Notes: generated from the letters alone by a model not told the origin. A stretch of DNA of 64,000 nucleotides from VRUE01 sp963725085 (GCA_963725085.1 CAVRXM010000007.1:1-64000); one strand, 5' to 3'; positions 17,255 to 25,733 are shown, counted from the stretch's first letter. Translations and numbers: made by a program.

Positions 17255-18073
17255 ACGACTACGCCATTCCCCAGCATCCTCTGCGGCATCGAAGGCGGCC
17301 CAGGAAGCACCGAGGCGGCGCGGCAGGCGGTTGCGTTGGCGGCAACCGGAGCCTCCGTTCACTTCATCGCCGTCCGCGTCGACCGCCAGCTGGGGCCGGA
17401 GTACAGGCAAGAAGGGCTTGAGAAGGGCTTGGAAGAGGCCGGCAGGATCGCCCGAGAGGCCGGGGTTTCAGCTTCGATCGAGATTGGCAGCGATCGCCAA
17501 AACGCCGCAAATGTCCTGCTTCCGCTGAGCAAGCGTCATGACCTGTTGATCCTCGGAACCCACGGTCGCTCGCGCGCTGCCGGGATCATGCTTGTCGGCA
17601 CCGCCAGCAGGGCTGCCCACATGACGGACCGATCTCTGTTGATCGCGCGAGAGCCCCCCGGCCCAAACAGGTTCCCAACGCACTTGATTGTTGCCAGCGA
17701 CGGTTCGCCCGGGTCCTGGGCTCCGATGCGGGTCGGCGCGCGGGTCGCCACCGCCTTCAACTCGAAGCTCGAGGTTGTCCACGTCGTCGGCAGGTCGCAT
17801 CCAGAGCGCCACCGGGTGATCGAAGACCAGATTGCCGAGATCGGCGAGATGACCGGCGAGGAGCCTGCGCTCAGCGAGCCCAGAGGCCACGCTGCCCACG
17901 AAATCATCGAGGCCACCCAGTCGAAAGCACCCTCGATGCTGATCTGTGGTCGCCGCGGCCTGAGCGGGATCAAGGCACTGGGCAGCGTCAGCGAGCGAGT
18001 CGCGCATCGTGCCGCGTGCTCGGTCCTACTAGTCCCGACCGGCAACGGCGCATCGGATTCGTCGCAGCAGTGA
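17255..18073 (+). CDS. Universal stress protein (UspA), two tandem domains, non-standard ACG start
   Basis: About 272 residues with two Usp domains. The first begins PSILCGIEGGPGSTEAARQA and ends HDLLILGTHGRSRAAGIMLVG. The second begins THLIVASDGSPGS and ends LICGRRGLSGIKALGSVSERVAHRAACSVLLVP, with the G-rich nucleotide-binding loop of ATP-binding Usps in both. No ATG, GTG or TTG sits where the first strand begins. In frame, a good Shine-Dalgarno GGGAGAGG (17242-17249) is followed after five bases by ACG at 17255, exactly where ATG would be expected. The only standard start, TTG 17336, would delete the first strand and helix. Either ACG initiates poorly, an ATG-to-ACG change has occurred, or one base is misread. 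Confidence 0.75.
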   Translation, partial: TTTPFPSILCGIEGGPGSTEAARQAVALAATGASVHFIAVRVDRQLGPEYRQEGLEKGLEEAGRIAREAGVSASIEIGSDRQNAANVLLPLSKRHDLLILGTHGRSRAAGIMLVGTASRAAHMTDRSLLIAREPPGPNRFPTHLIVASDGSPGSWAPMRVGARVATAFNSKLEVVHVVGRSHPERHRVIEDQIAEIGEMTGEEPALSEPRGHAAHEIIEATQSKAPSMLICGRRGLSGIKALGSVSERVAHRAACSVLLVPTGNGASDSSQQ

Positions 18074-18252
18074 GATCGCTCAGAGGCTCTGCGGCGCAAA
18101 TCGGCGCAACTCTCATTGAGGTCTAGTCTGTCCGCAGAATCCTTCCCGATTACGCCCTTTCAAGCCGGGAGTTCGGGGGTTCGGGTCGTGGGTGAGCGTT
18201 CCTGGTAGCAGGAGGCGACGGGGCGCAGATGGTTCTGGGCCCGGGGTCTAGA

Positions 18253-19353
18253 TCAGGCCCCGGCCGGACCCGGCACCATCAGGGTCTCCAGACGCTCCAG
18301 TGCCTTCGCCTCTCCCATCGCGACGATCACCTGGCCCTCTTCAAGCACGGTGTCAGAAGGCGGCTGTGGTTCCACTGTCCCGCCCCGGCGCCGCAACGCC
18401 ACGATCGTCGCCGATCCCCGCACCTCCTCGAGGGTCCCGCCAGCGCCGGCACAGCCGACGGTCACCTCGATCTCCTCCATCCGGTATCCGGGGGCGACCT
18501 CGACGACCCCTGTCACCTGCGGGTGCAGGATGGAGCGGGCCATCTCCGCGCCGCTCTCCCTGTAGGGGGAGACGATTCGGTCGGCGCCCGCGCGGCGCAA
18601 CTTGCTCTCGGAGTCTTCGACGCTGGCGCGAGCGACGATCGCGAGGTCGGGGCGAAGCTCGCGCGCGGTCAGCGTGATGAAGATGTTCTCGGCGTCCGAG
18701 TCGACGCAGGCGATCACCCCGGCGGCGCTCATGATCCCGGCGCCGCGGAGCACCTCGTCATCTGAGGGCGAGCCCTCGATGAAAGGCGCGCCCATCGCGT
18801 CGGCGTGCTCCCTCGTCTCGCCCGGGTTGTTGTCGAGGACGATGAAGTCGCGCCCCGCCGCCTGCAGGTCGCGGGCGACCTGGCGCCCCACCCGGCCGAA
18901 GCCGCAGATCAGGATGTGGTTGTACAGCGAGTCGATCTTCCTTAAGACCCTTCTCTCCTCGAGCAGGCCTGAGAGATGGCCCGCGACGAAGAACTCGGCC
19001 AACGTAACCAGTGCGTAGAAGAGGGTACCCACGCCGAAGACGATCAACAGGACCTTGAGGATCTGACCTCCTGTTCCGGTCGGCTCCGGGATTGAACCGA
19101 CCGTGGCAACGGTGTCGAGGGCCCAGACCAGGCCGAAACCAACAGACGTGCCTTCGGTGACCATGTAGCCGACGGTCCCGACGGCGAGCAGCGCGCAGAT
19201 CGCGAAGCCCAGGAGCGCGAGCCGCTCGAGCAATTCCACAAGCTGGCGCCGCAGCAGGGCGCGGGAGCCGCCGAGGCCGGGATGGTGTGCGATCCGGCGC
19301 AGGCCCGCGCGTCCGGTCGGGAAGCCGGGGAGCCGCCTCGAATCGTCCCCCAT
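18253..19353 (-). CDS. Ion channel with RCK (TrkA-N/TrkA-C) gating domain, atypical selectivity filter
   Basis: About 366 residues. Two membrane helices (about residues 40-65 and 100-125) flank a pore loop and resemble two-TM MthK-type potassium channels. A TrkA-N/RCK domain follows (HILICGFGRVGRQVARDL, about 146-165, Rossmann NAD-type site) and then a TrkA-C domain. The pore reads DTVATVGSIPEP: the canonical T-V-G-Y-G filter is T-V-G-S-I here, so the second filter Gly and the Tyr are missing. Such a pore may not be strictly potassium-selective. The ATG at 19353 is preferred over the in-frame TTG at 19368. Divergent or unlinked neighbours give no further clue. Confidence 0.85.
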   Translation of the reverse strand: MGDDSRRLPGFPTGRAGLRRIAHHPGLGGSRALLRRQLVELLERLALLGFAICALLAVGTVGYMVTEGTSVGFGLVWALDTVATVGSIPEPTGTGGQILKVLLIVFGVGTLFYALVTLAEFFVAGHLSGLLEERRVLRKIDSLYNHILICGFGRVGRQVARDLQAAGRDFIVLDNNPGETREHADAMGAPFIEGSPSDDEVLRGAGIMSAAGVIACVDSDAENIFITLTARELRPDLAIVARASVEDSESKLRRAGADRIVSPYRESGAEMARSILHPQVTGVVEVAPGYRMEEIEVTVGCAGAGGTLEEVRGSATIVALRRRGGTVEPQPPSDTVLEEGQVIVAMGEAKALERLETLMVPGPAGA

Positions 19354-19912
19354 TTCGACTGCGCTCAATCCGCCTCGGCGGCGCCGGCGACCCCGACGGA
19401 GGCGGCGGCCTGAGCGCCGGCCCCGGACACCGCCGAGATGGCAATTATGGGGGAGGTGGCCGCCTCGACCAACCCGCTCCGCAGACGAGTCGCCTCAGAT
19501 AGGCCGACGAAAGTCGGCGGACTGGTCACCTCCGTTCCATGGATCATCGCGAGAGCCCTTCCAATGGACGAGCTCCGGCGGCACCCGCCGAAGCTCTCGG
19601 GCGCGATGGGCAGGTGGCCAACGCCCTGTTCGGGCGATCCGGGGCAGGGATCCGGATAGGGCGGCCGAGCAGCATTTCCGCCAAGCAGCGGGCTTCAAGC
19701 TCTGGAGACACGGAACGAGCTTATGGGAGGCGCTGCCGCCAGGAGTCCAGGAAAGGGCGGATTGACTCGCCGAGCAAACCGCGAAGGGGCTTCTCGCAGT
19801 CCACGGTCTTCGGTGCTGTCTATCTTTTCACCACGTCGTCCTGATTCCGCCCATCCGAGTAGGCAGAAGGGGATGGAGGCGGACTGCATAACGCCTCTAT
19901 GCTCACCTCACC
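19354..19912. other. Intergenic region without recognisable gene
   Basis: About 560 bases with only short unconvincing frames. It must hold the promoter of the channel gene on the minus strand and that of the acetyltransferase on the plus strand. I see no repeat or RNA signature. Confidence 0.4.
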
Positions 19913-20449
19913 TTGAACGCAGACCGGACAGGGCCGCCCGAGGTCAAGATCGTTGAGGCAGGGGTGGAGCGACTGGATGACGTGGAGTCGCTATGGGGCG
20001 CGATGCACGACCATCACGCCGAGGTCGCTGGCGAGGCGCGCGAGGTCGCCCCATTCCGGGATGCAGAGGACTCCTGGCAGCGGCGCCGGACCGAGTTCGA
20101 GCGCTGGATGCGCGCGGGTGAGGCATGGTTATTGATCGCCGAGCGCGAAGGCTCGCCGGTCGGCTTCGCCTTCTTCCGGATCTGCGACAGCGACTGGAGC
20201 TTTAAGACGAATGAGCGGATGGGCGAGCTCGAGGCGCTTTCGGTTGAACCCGAGCTGCGCCGCTGGGGGATTGGCTCGTTGCTCATGGAGCAGGTCGAGC
20301 TGCGTCTCGCTGCTGCGGGCGTCGGCTTCATCGGGCTGAACGTCATCGCTGGCAACGAGGAAGCGCTGCGCTTCTACGAGCGCTGGGGGATGGTGCCATC
20401 GCACGTCCGTTGCCTGGGTCGGATGCTTCCAGGCCGTAGCGGCGAGTAG
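19913..20449 (+). CDS. GNAT family N-acetyltransferase
   Basis: A 178-residue GNAT enzyme. The core has a mixed-charge first half, GSPVGFAFFRI (beta4), then GELEALSVEPELRRWGIGSLLMEQVE containing the acetyl-CoA pyrophosphate loop RRWGIG, and NEEALRFYERWGMV, the usual GNAT C-terminal helix. The start is TTG at 19913; an ATG in the same frame first appears about 22 codons later (MDDVES region), which would cut into the first strand. The substrate is unknown. A minus-strand ABM-like gene lies tail to tail, 27 bases away. Confidence 0.8.
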   Translation: MNADRTGPPEVKIVEAGVERLDDVESLWGAMHDHHAEVAGEAREVAPFRDAEDSWQRRRTEFERWMRAGEAWLLIAEREGSPVGFAFFRICDSDWSFKTNERMGELEALSVEPELRRWGIGSLLMEQVELRLAAAGVGFIGLNVIAGNEEALRFYERWGMVPSHVRCLGRMLPGRSGE

Positions 20450-20476
20450 CACCCACCCATTTTGGCGTGGCGTCCT

Positions 20477-20773
20477 CTACTGGAGCTTGTGGTAGGCAGC
20501 CAGATCGAACCACTCGACCCGGCTTGGCGGATCTTCTACGCCGGCTTCTTTCAGGGCTTGCCCGAGCCGCTCAGCCATGAAGCGTTCTTGGTCCTCCTGC
20601 GAGGCCCAGACCTCGGAGACGATCCAGCCGCCCGGCCTGACTCCGCCGCTGTGAAAGAACAGGCCTGCCGGCCAGTCGCCCTCACCGCTTGCCACGTCGA
20701 TGCCAAGGCGCTCGGTGACCCTCGCATAGCCCTCAACGTCGCCGTCGAACTCCATGATCAGGACCTTTGCCAC
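20477..20773 (-). CDS. Small dimeric alpha/beta-barrel (ABM/quinol-monooxygenase-like) protein
   Basis: A 98-residue protein with the beta-alpha-beta pattern of ferredoxin-like dimeric barrels: AKVLIMEFDGDVEGYARVTERLGI, then GLFFHSGGVRPGGWIVSEVWASQEDQERFM, and a C-terminal helix. The segment W-I-V-S-E-V-W-A-S is typical of antibiotic-biosynthesis-monooxygenase-like proteins and EthD-like relatives. No catalytic residues can be assigned with confidence. The start ATG is preceded by GAAAGGGGC. The gene is monocistronic. Confidence 0.7.
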   Translation of the reverse strand: MAKVLIMEFDGDVEGYARVTERLGIDVASGEGDWPAGLFFHSGGVRPGGWIVSEVWASQEDQERFMAERLGQALKEAGVEDPPSRVEWFDLAAYHKLQ

Positions 20774-21045
20774 TTTGCCCCTTTCACCGCTTGCATATGC
20801 AAGACGAAGCTGCCACAGCGATCGGAGCGCGTCAAGCGTGAATTACGCGCAGCAGCGCAGAAGGCGGCCTCTCCCCGAAGCATGGGCTCGAGATATGCCT
20901 GTGGCAAGGGTGGCATCGGAGATACCGCGCCCCTTGAAGGGGCCGATTACTTGAATTCGCCAGCCTCGGTCATCGGAGCGTCAACGGCGGTAGCCGAAAG
21001 CCCTGGCAAAGATGTGCGGTGGGCGGCGACCCCGCTCGTCCCGAC

Positions 21046-21321
21046 CTACGCCTCCTCACCTTCGTCGCCGCTCCCAGCCGACTCGCCGGCGCTGTGCACG
21101 ACCTTCTTCAGGAATTCGTACTGGGTCTCGACCAGCTTGTCCGCCATCTTCAGCGCCGAGTCGACAATCTCCTCGACCTGCGAGGGGCTCGCCGATCCAG
21201 CCAGCGTCTTGTCGACGCTGCCGACGAAACTGCGAACCGCGCCGATCGCCGCTTCCTGTCCGTCCTTGATCTCCTCCAACACTTCCTCGGAGAGCTCCAC
21301 GGATTTGTCTGCGAGTGCCAT
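21046..21321 (-). CDS. Small phasin-like helical protein
   Basis: A 91-residue, almost entirely helical, acidic protein: VELSEEVLEEIKDGQEAAIGAVRSFVGSVDKTL, then SQVEEIVDSALKMADKLVETQYEFLKKVV, and a Gly/Glu-rich tail. The heptad-like pattern and the YEFLKKVV ending resemble granule-associated phasins or their look-alikes in actinobacteria, so a surface-coating role is possible (inference). The internal ATG at 21321 is chosen because AAAGGAG lies just upstream, and the longer frame to 21423 adds non-helical residues. No PHA synthase gene is in the window. Confidence 0.65.
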   Translation of the reverse strand: MALADKSVELSEEVLEEIKDGQEAAIGAVRSFVGSVDKTLAGSASPSQVEEIVDSALKMADKLVETQYEFLKKVVHSAGESAGSGDEGEEA

Positions 21322-21404
21322 CTGGACTCCTTTCCAACTCCCTGTTGGACTTTGCCTCTTGTCATCTTGTCGGCTTTGCCGAATGGTTGCGGAGATCTTG
21401 TCCC

Positions 21405-21570
21405 AGGCCACGACCGACCGCAAGCCGCTCGACGCCTCTCCGCAAGCGGTTCAAGGCGGCGGTCAGGCGGGCCGGGGTGCGCGAGGTGCGCTTCCACGAC
21501 CCGCCGGACCAGGCCGGAGGTGCCGCTATTGGCGGTGCGCACCTTCGGGACGCCAGGAGGGGAAGATGAA
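21405..21570 (+). pseudogene. Tyrosine recombinase (integrase) C-terminal fragment
   Basis: Read with one frame change near 21437, the sequence gives DRKPLDAS then LRKRFKAAVRRAGVREVRFHD, matching the stretch just before the catalytic R-H-x-L-R-H-T-F-G box of tyrosine recombinases. The box itself is destroyed (HDPPDQ), although VRTFGT appears in another frame shortly after. Only about 40 residues survive. It is evidence that an integrated element once lay here, but the call rests on one motif. Confidence 0.35.
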
Positions 21571-21722
21571 GCGCTGCGATTGGCTGATGCAGCAGCGCCT
21601 GAGAAGTTCATCCCTACTCGGCCGAGTCAGTCAGCCCGTGCCGAAAAGCCCAGACGAACGGCTCGAGCATGGTCAGATGCACGTGCCGGAAGAAGGGGTA
21701 GGCGAAGCTGGCTCCGCATGCA

Positions 21723-21755
21723 ACCAATGGTTGGACTTTTGGTAGAACCATTGGT
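21723..21755. promoter_or_regulatory. Inverted-repeat operator upstream of TetR gene
   Basis: ACCAATGGTT (21723-21732) and AACCATTGGT (21746-21755) form a perfect 10-base inverted repeat with a 13-base spacer, ending 8 bases before the TetR start codon. The position and symmetry fit a TetR-type operator overlapping the promoter, so the TetR-hydrolase-hydrolase unit is probably autorepressed. No Shine-Dalgarno fits between the repeat and the ATG, which suggests a leaderless message. Confidence 0.65.
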
Positions 21756-21763
21756 AACCTCGC

Positions 21764-22456
21764 ATGGTGTCTGCAAGCCGAAGTCGGAGAAGCCCGACCC
21801 GACGCGAGCGCCGCAGCCAACGCGAGCAAGCGATCATCATGGCGGCACGCACGCTCTTGGACGAGCGCGGCTGGCGCGACGCGCCGGTCCAGAGGATCGC
21901 CCATGCCGCCGGCATGCACAAACCGGACGTCTATCGCACCTTCGACTCCAAGGAGGAGATCTTCGTCTTGACGCTCGCCGATTACCTCGCCGAGCTCGAG
22001 GACCGCAGCGCCGCGGCGCGAGAACCCAAAGACCCGGCAGCCGCGCTTCAGCAAGCCTGTCTGCGCTACGTCGAGTTCTGCCTCGAGTACCCCGCCTTCA
22101 TGGACTGCGCGTTGTCGCTTATGCAGCGGCCGGCCGACGGGTTGCGCGAGCAGGTCTCCGACGCGGTGTGGGTTCGCCTCGGCCAGGCGCTGGCCGCCTG
22201 CGTGGGGCGGCTGGAGCGGATTCTCGCCGCCGGCGCCGAGCGGGGAGTGTTCGCGATCGAGGACCCCGCCTTCACGGCCAACCTGCTCTACACGCAGATG
22301 CTCGGTTCGATGCAGCTGGCGCGCATCGGCGCCGGCGTGAGCGAGGTGGCCCCCGGAGTCGCAGCGACCTTCGAGCTCAAGCCCGAGCGCGTCCGCGATG
22401 CCTGTGTCGGGGATGTGCTGGCCGTGGCGCGAAACGCCGAGGGGGCTTCGGCGTGA
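21764..22456 (+). CDS. TetR family transcriptional regulator
   Basis: A 230-residue repressor. After a basic N-terminus (RRERRSQREQ) comes the TetR HTH, about residues 20-75: IIMAARTLLDERGWRDAPVQRIAHAAGMHKPDVYRTFDSKEEIFV. The C-terminal ligand domain is helical. It overlaps the next gene by four bases (GTGA), so regulator and hydrolase are translationally coupled. The perfect inverted repeat directly before its start is its likely own operator. The ligand is likely related to the ester, lactone or lipid substrate of the two downstream hydrolases (inference). Confidence 0.9.
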   Translation: MVSASRSRRSPTRRERRSQREQAIIMAARTLLDERGWRDAPVQRIAHAAGMHKPDVYRTFDSKEEIFVLTLADYLAELEDRSAAAREPKDPAAALQQACLRYVEFCLEYPAFMDCALSLMQRPADGLREQVSDAVWVRLGQALAACVGRLERILAAGAERGVFAIEDPAFTANLLYTQMLGSMQLARIGAGVSEVAPGVAATFELKPERVRDACVGDVLAVARNAEGASA

Positions 22457-23358
22457 GCGCGATGGAGGTCAAGACCGAAACGCTCCACGGCCGCTCGGTG
22501 AGCTACGCCGAGGCCGGCGAGGGCCCGGCCCTGCTGCTGATCCACGGCATGGGAGGGAACTTCGAAAACTGGCAGGAGGTGATCGAGCCGCTGGCGCGTG
22601 ATCACACCGTGATCGCCCCTGACCTTCCCGGGCACGGCGAGTCGGCGCCGGGCGGCGGTGACTACTCGATCGGGGCGCTCGCCGCCGGCCTGCGTGATCT
22701 GCTCCTCGCGCTCGGCCACCAGCGCGTCACGCTCGTCGGGCACTCGCTCGGCGGCGGAATCGCGATGCAGTTCGCCTACCAGTTCCCGGAGATGGTCGAG
22801 CGCCTGGTGCTGGTCTCAAGCGGCGGCCTCGGCCGCGAGGTGAGCCCGATCCTGCGCGCCGCGGCGCTCCCCGGCGCCGAGCTCTTCATCGCGGCGACAG
22901 CCGGGGTCGGAGGGCGGGTCGGATCCGCGCTCGCGGGCGGCCTGGGGGCGATCGGCCTGCGACCGAACGCCGACATCGCCGAGGTCGCGCGAGGCTATGC
23001 CTCCTTGGCCGACCCCAAGCGCCGCGCCGCATTCCTGGCAACCGTGCGCTCGGTAATCGGCACCGGTGGCCAACGGGTCGACGCCAGCGATCGCCTCTAT
23101 CTGGCCGAGGCCGTGCCGGTGCTGATCATCTGGGGGGCCCGTGATCCGATCATCCCGGCTCACCACGGCGAGCACGCCCATCGCAACATCCCGGGCAGCC
23201 GGCTCGAGGTCTTCGAGGGAGTCGGTCACCTGCCCCAGCTCGAGGCGCCGTCGCGTTTCGTCGTCGTGCTCGAGCGGTTCCTGGCCGAGACCGAGCCGGC
23301 GCAGTTCGACCCCGAGGACTGGCAGGCCCGGTTTCAGGCCGCTAGGGCAGCGTCTTAG
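22453..23358 (+). CDS. Alpha/beta hydrolase
   Basis: About 301 residues, starting at GTG 22453 inside the stop of the TetR gene; ATG 22462 is an alternative three codons later. Motifs: LLIHGMGGNFENW (oxyanion loop), PDLPGHGESAPG, nucleophile elbow VGHSLGGGIAMQ, acid in WGARDPIIP, and His in GVGHLPQLE. A full triad is therefore present. The pattern is close to BphD/MhpC-type C-C-bond hydrolases and carboxylesterases; which one cannot be told. A second hydrolase follows after eight bases, and both are likely transcribed with the TetR gene. Confidence 0.9.
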   Translation: MSAMEVKTETLHGRSVSYAEAGEGPALLLIHGMGGNFENWQEVIEPLARDHTVIAPDLPGHGESAPGGGDYSIGALAAGLRDLLLALGHQRVTLVGHSLGGGIAMQFAYQFPEMVERLVLVSSGGLGREVSPILRAAALPGAELFIAATAGVGGRVGSALAGGLGAIGLRPNADIAEVARGYASLADPKRRAAFLATVRSVIGTGGQRVDASDRLYLAEAVPVLIIWGARDPIIPAHHGEHAHRNIPGSRLEVFEGVGHLPQLEAPSRFVVVLERFLAETEPAQFDPEDWQARFQAARAAS

Positions 23359-23366
23359 GGCGAGGG

Positions 23367-24209
23367 GTGGAGAAGATCGCCACCAGCGCTGAAATGGGCG
23401 AGTTCCGCTACGAGGGACACCGGATCGAGTTCGACTCCTACGGCGAGGGCGAGCGCGTCCTGGTCCTCATCCACGGCCTGCTGATGAACCGCCGTATGTT
23501 CGAGCGGCTGGGGCCGGCCCTGGCTGAGCGCGGCAACCGGGTGATCTGCGTCGACCTGCTCGGCCACGGGCGCTCCGATCGCCCCGAGGACCTGCGCCTC
23601 TACTCGATGCCGCTGTTCGCCCGCCAGATGGTGGCGCTGCTCGACGACCTGGAGCTGGATTCCGCCGTTGTTGGTGGCACCTCGCTCGGAGCCAACGTCG
23701 CCCTGGAGCTGGCGACCCACGACCCTGAGCGGGTCAGCGGCCTGTTCATCGAGATGCCGGTGCTCGACAACGCGCTGGCCGCGGTCGCGGCCACCTTCGC
23801 CCCGGTCCTGCTCGGCCTGCGAGTGGGGCGGCCGGCCTTCGAGGTCATCTCCCGCCTCACCTCGGCCGTCCCCCGCACCAACTACCTGATCGATATCGGG
23901 CTCGACTGGGTCCGCCAGCGCCCCGGCCCTTCAGGCGCGGTGCTGGAGGGGCTGCTGTTGGGGGAGACCGCGCCGCACCGGGAGGAGCGGCTGAAGATCG
24001 CCCAGCCGACGCTGATCGTCGGCCACCCACGCGATCCGGTGCACCCGTTCAGCGACTCGGGGATGCTTGCTGAGGAGCTGGCGAACGGGCGGCTGGTCGA
24101 GGCGAACTCGATCCTCGAGTGGCGGCTCAGCCCGAAGCGGCTGAACGCGGAGCTGGCGGCGTTCCTCAAAGAAGTTTGGGTGCCGCGCGGTGTTACGGTC
24201 GGCGGCTAG
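23367..24209 (+). CDS. Alpha/beta hydrolase, second of a tandem pair
   Basis: A 280-residue hydrolase from GTG 23367. Motifs: VLIHGLLMNRRMFERLG, VDLLGHGRSDRPED, elbow VGGTSLGANVAL (a G-T-S-L-G nucleophile motif, where the upstream paralogue has G-H-S-L-G), and VGHPRDPVHPFSD for the acid loop. A clear catalytic His near the C-terminus is less obvious; NSILEWRLSPKRL occupies the place where a GxGH motif is usual, so the triad may be incomplete. It may be a degraded or specialised paralogue of its upstream neighbour, and activity is uncertain. Confidence 0.85.
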   Translation: MEKIATSAEMGEFRYEGHRIEFDSYGEGERVLVLIHGLLMNRRMFERLGPALAERGNRVICVDLLGHGRSDRPEDLRLYSMPLFARQMVALLDDLELDSAVVGGTSLGANVALELATHDPERVSGLFIEMPVLDNALAAVAATFAPVLLGLRVGRPAFEVISRLTSAVPRTNYLIDIGLDWVRQRPGPSGAVLEGLLLGETAPHREERLKIAQPTLIVGHPRDPVHPFSDSGMLAEELANGRLVEANSILEWRLSPKRLNAELAAFLKEVWVPRGVTVGG

Positions 24210-24545
24210 GAACCCCCGTTCCGAACCGAAGCTCCTTCGGAGCGAGTCAGGCTCGCGCCGCCTGCCGCGCGTCGCGGTGCAGTTCAGTGCCGAGGCGGCG
24301 CTGTTCGTGCTCGACCTGGCGCTTGTGCTGTCGCAAGGTGCGCCGCATCTTGCTGCGCACCGTGAGGGCGAGGGCGATCTCCCTGACCAGCGTCCGCGAC
24401 AGACCCGTGAAGAGATCCCCGGTTTCCTTATCGAAGCCTCGCGAGTGTATGAGGGGTCGCGATCTCCGATCGAGCGTCCCGCGGCGAGCGATTGCCTGAC
24501 GCGGACAGCCGCTCCCCAAGACGATCCACGGCAGGAGCAGACGAC
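24210..24545. other. Intergenic region upstream of HMG-CoA reductase
   Basis: About 335 bases. A minus-strand frame (24247-24693) contains a helical, basic stretch (SRTLVREIALALTVRSKMRRTLRQ), but it overlaps the HMG-CoA reductase coding sequence and has no family match I know. I treat the region as the promoter area of the reductase; AGGAG at about 24534 is its ribosome-binding site. Confidence 0.35.
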
Positions 24546-25733
24546 ATGACACCTCCCCGATCGAAGCGCAAGAAGATCCCGCGTGATCGCGAGAACGACT
24601 ACACGCCCGAGGCCGCGGAAGCGCGCCGTGCTTTCCTACGCGAGGAGACGGGCGTGGGGCTGGAGCACGTCTCCCATTACTCCTTCGATCCATCGATTCT
24701 CCCCGGCAACATCGAGCACTTCACCGGGGTCGCGCAGGTGCCGATCGGCATCGCCGGCCCGCTGCTCGTCGACGGGGAGCATGCGCAGGGCGAGTTCTAC
24801 GTTCCCCTGGCCACGAGCGAGGGCACCCTGGTGGCGAGCTACAACCGCGGCATGAAGACGCTGCGCGAGGCCGGCGGCGTGAAGACCACGATCCTGGACG
24901 ACGCCATGCAGCGCGCCCCCGCCTTCGTGTTCGAGAGCGCCCGCGAGGCCCGAGCGTTCGGGGAATGGCTCACGATGCACTTCGACGAGGTCAAGCAAGC
25001 GGCCGAGACCACCACGCGTACCGGACAGCTGCGCGGCATCGAGCAGTACTCGGCCAGCCGGATCCTGTTCACGCGCTTCGATTACACGACCGGCGACGCC
25101 GCGGGCCAGAACCTCACAGGCAAGGCGACCGCCGCGGCCTGCGCCTGGATCACCTCCAACTATGAGGGCATAACCGACTTCTATCTGGAGTCGAACTTCG
25201 CCACCGACAAGAAGAGCTCGCAGATCAACGTGCTGCGCACGCGGGGTAAGCGCGTGGTCGCGGAGGCGACGATCCCCGCCGCACTGATCGAGGAGCAAAT
25301 GCACACCAGCGGCGAGAAGCTGTTCCGGGCACGGCAGGTGTCGAACCTCGGTGGCTTCATGTCCGGGGTCAACAACAACGGACTGCAGTCGGCCAACGGA
25401 ATCGCCGCCCTGTTCATCGCCACCGGCCAGGATGCGGCCAACGTCGCCGAGTCTTCCGCGGCCCTCGGCTTCAGTGAGTTGCTCCCCAACGGGGACTACT
25501 ACGCCTCGATCACGCTCCCATCGCTGATCGTCGCCACCTACGGCGGCGGCACCGGACTCGCCACCCAGCGCGAATGCCTGGAGCTGCTCGGCTGCTACGG
25601 CACCGGGAAGGTCCGCAAGCTCGCCGAGATCGTCGCGGCAACCGTGCTCTGCGGCGAGCTCTCACTCGGCTGGGCGATCCTCGCGGCAGAATGGGTCAAA
25701 GCGCACGACCTCTACGGCCGCAACCGGCCATAG
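24546..25733 (+). CDS. Hydroxymethylglutaryl-CoA reductase (catalytic domain only)
   Basis: A 395-residue soluble HMG-CoA reductase, which makes mevalonate from HMG-CoA, the committed step of the mevalonate route to isoprenoids. Catalytic groups are visible: Glu92 in ATSEGTL, Lys in TDKKSSQIN (222-223), Asp296 in GQDAANV, and His387 in VKAHDLY near the C-terminus. The substrate loop PIGIAGPL (66-73) and the GGGTGLATQRECLELLG segment are conserved. The cofactor region reads TGDAAGQNL where class I enzymes have a DAMGMN-like motif. No transmembrane sensor domain is present, as in archaeal and bacterial enzymes. ATG 24546 follows AGGAG. No other mevalonate gene is in the window. Confidence 0.9.
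   Translation: MTPPRSKRKKIPRDRENDYTPEAAEARRAFLREETGVGLEHVSHYSFDPSILPGNIEHFTGVAQVPIGIAGPLLVDGEHAQGEFYVPLATSEGTLVASYNRGMKTLREAGGVKTTILDDAMQRAPAFVFESAREARAFGEWLTMHFDEVKQAAETTTRTGQLRGIEQYSASRILFTRFDYTTGDAAGQNLTGKATAAACAWITSNYEGITDFYLESNFATDKKSSQINVLRTRGKRVVAEATIPAALIEEQMHTSGEKLFRARQVSNLGGFMSGVNNNGLQSANGIAALFIATGQDAANVAESSAALGFSELLPNGDYYASITLPSLIVATYGGGTGLATQRECLELLGCYGTGKVRKLAEIVAATVLCGELSLGWAILAAEWVKAHDLYGRNRP

Noticed and set aside
21019..22452. N-terminal extension of the first tandem hydrolase, reading back to 21019
   Set aside because: The open frame continues upstream but overlaps the whole TetR gene in another frame and lacks domain-like sequence; the hydrolase starts at GTG 22453.
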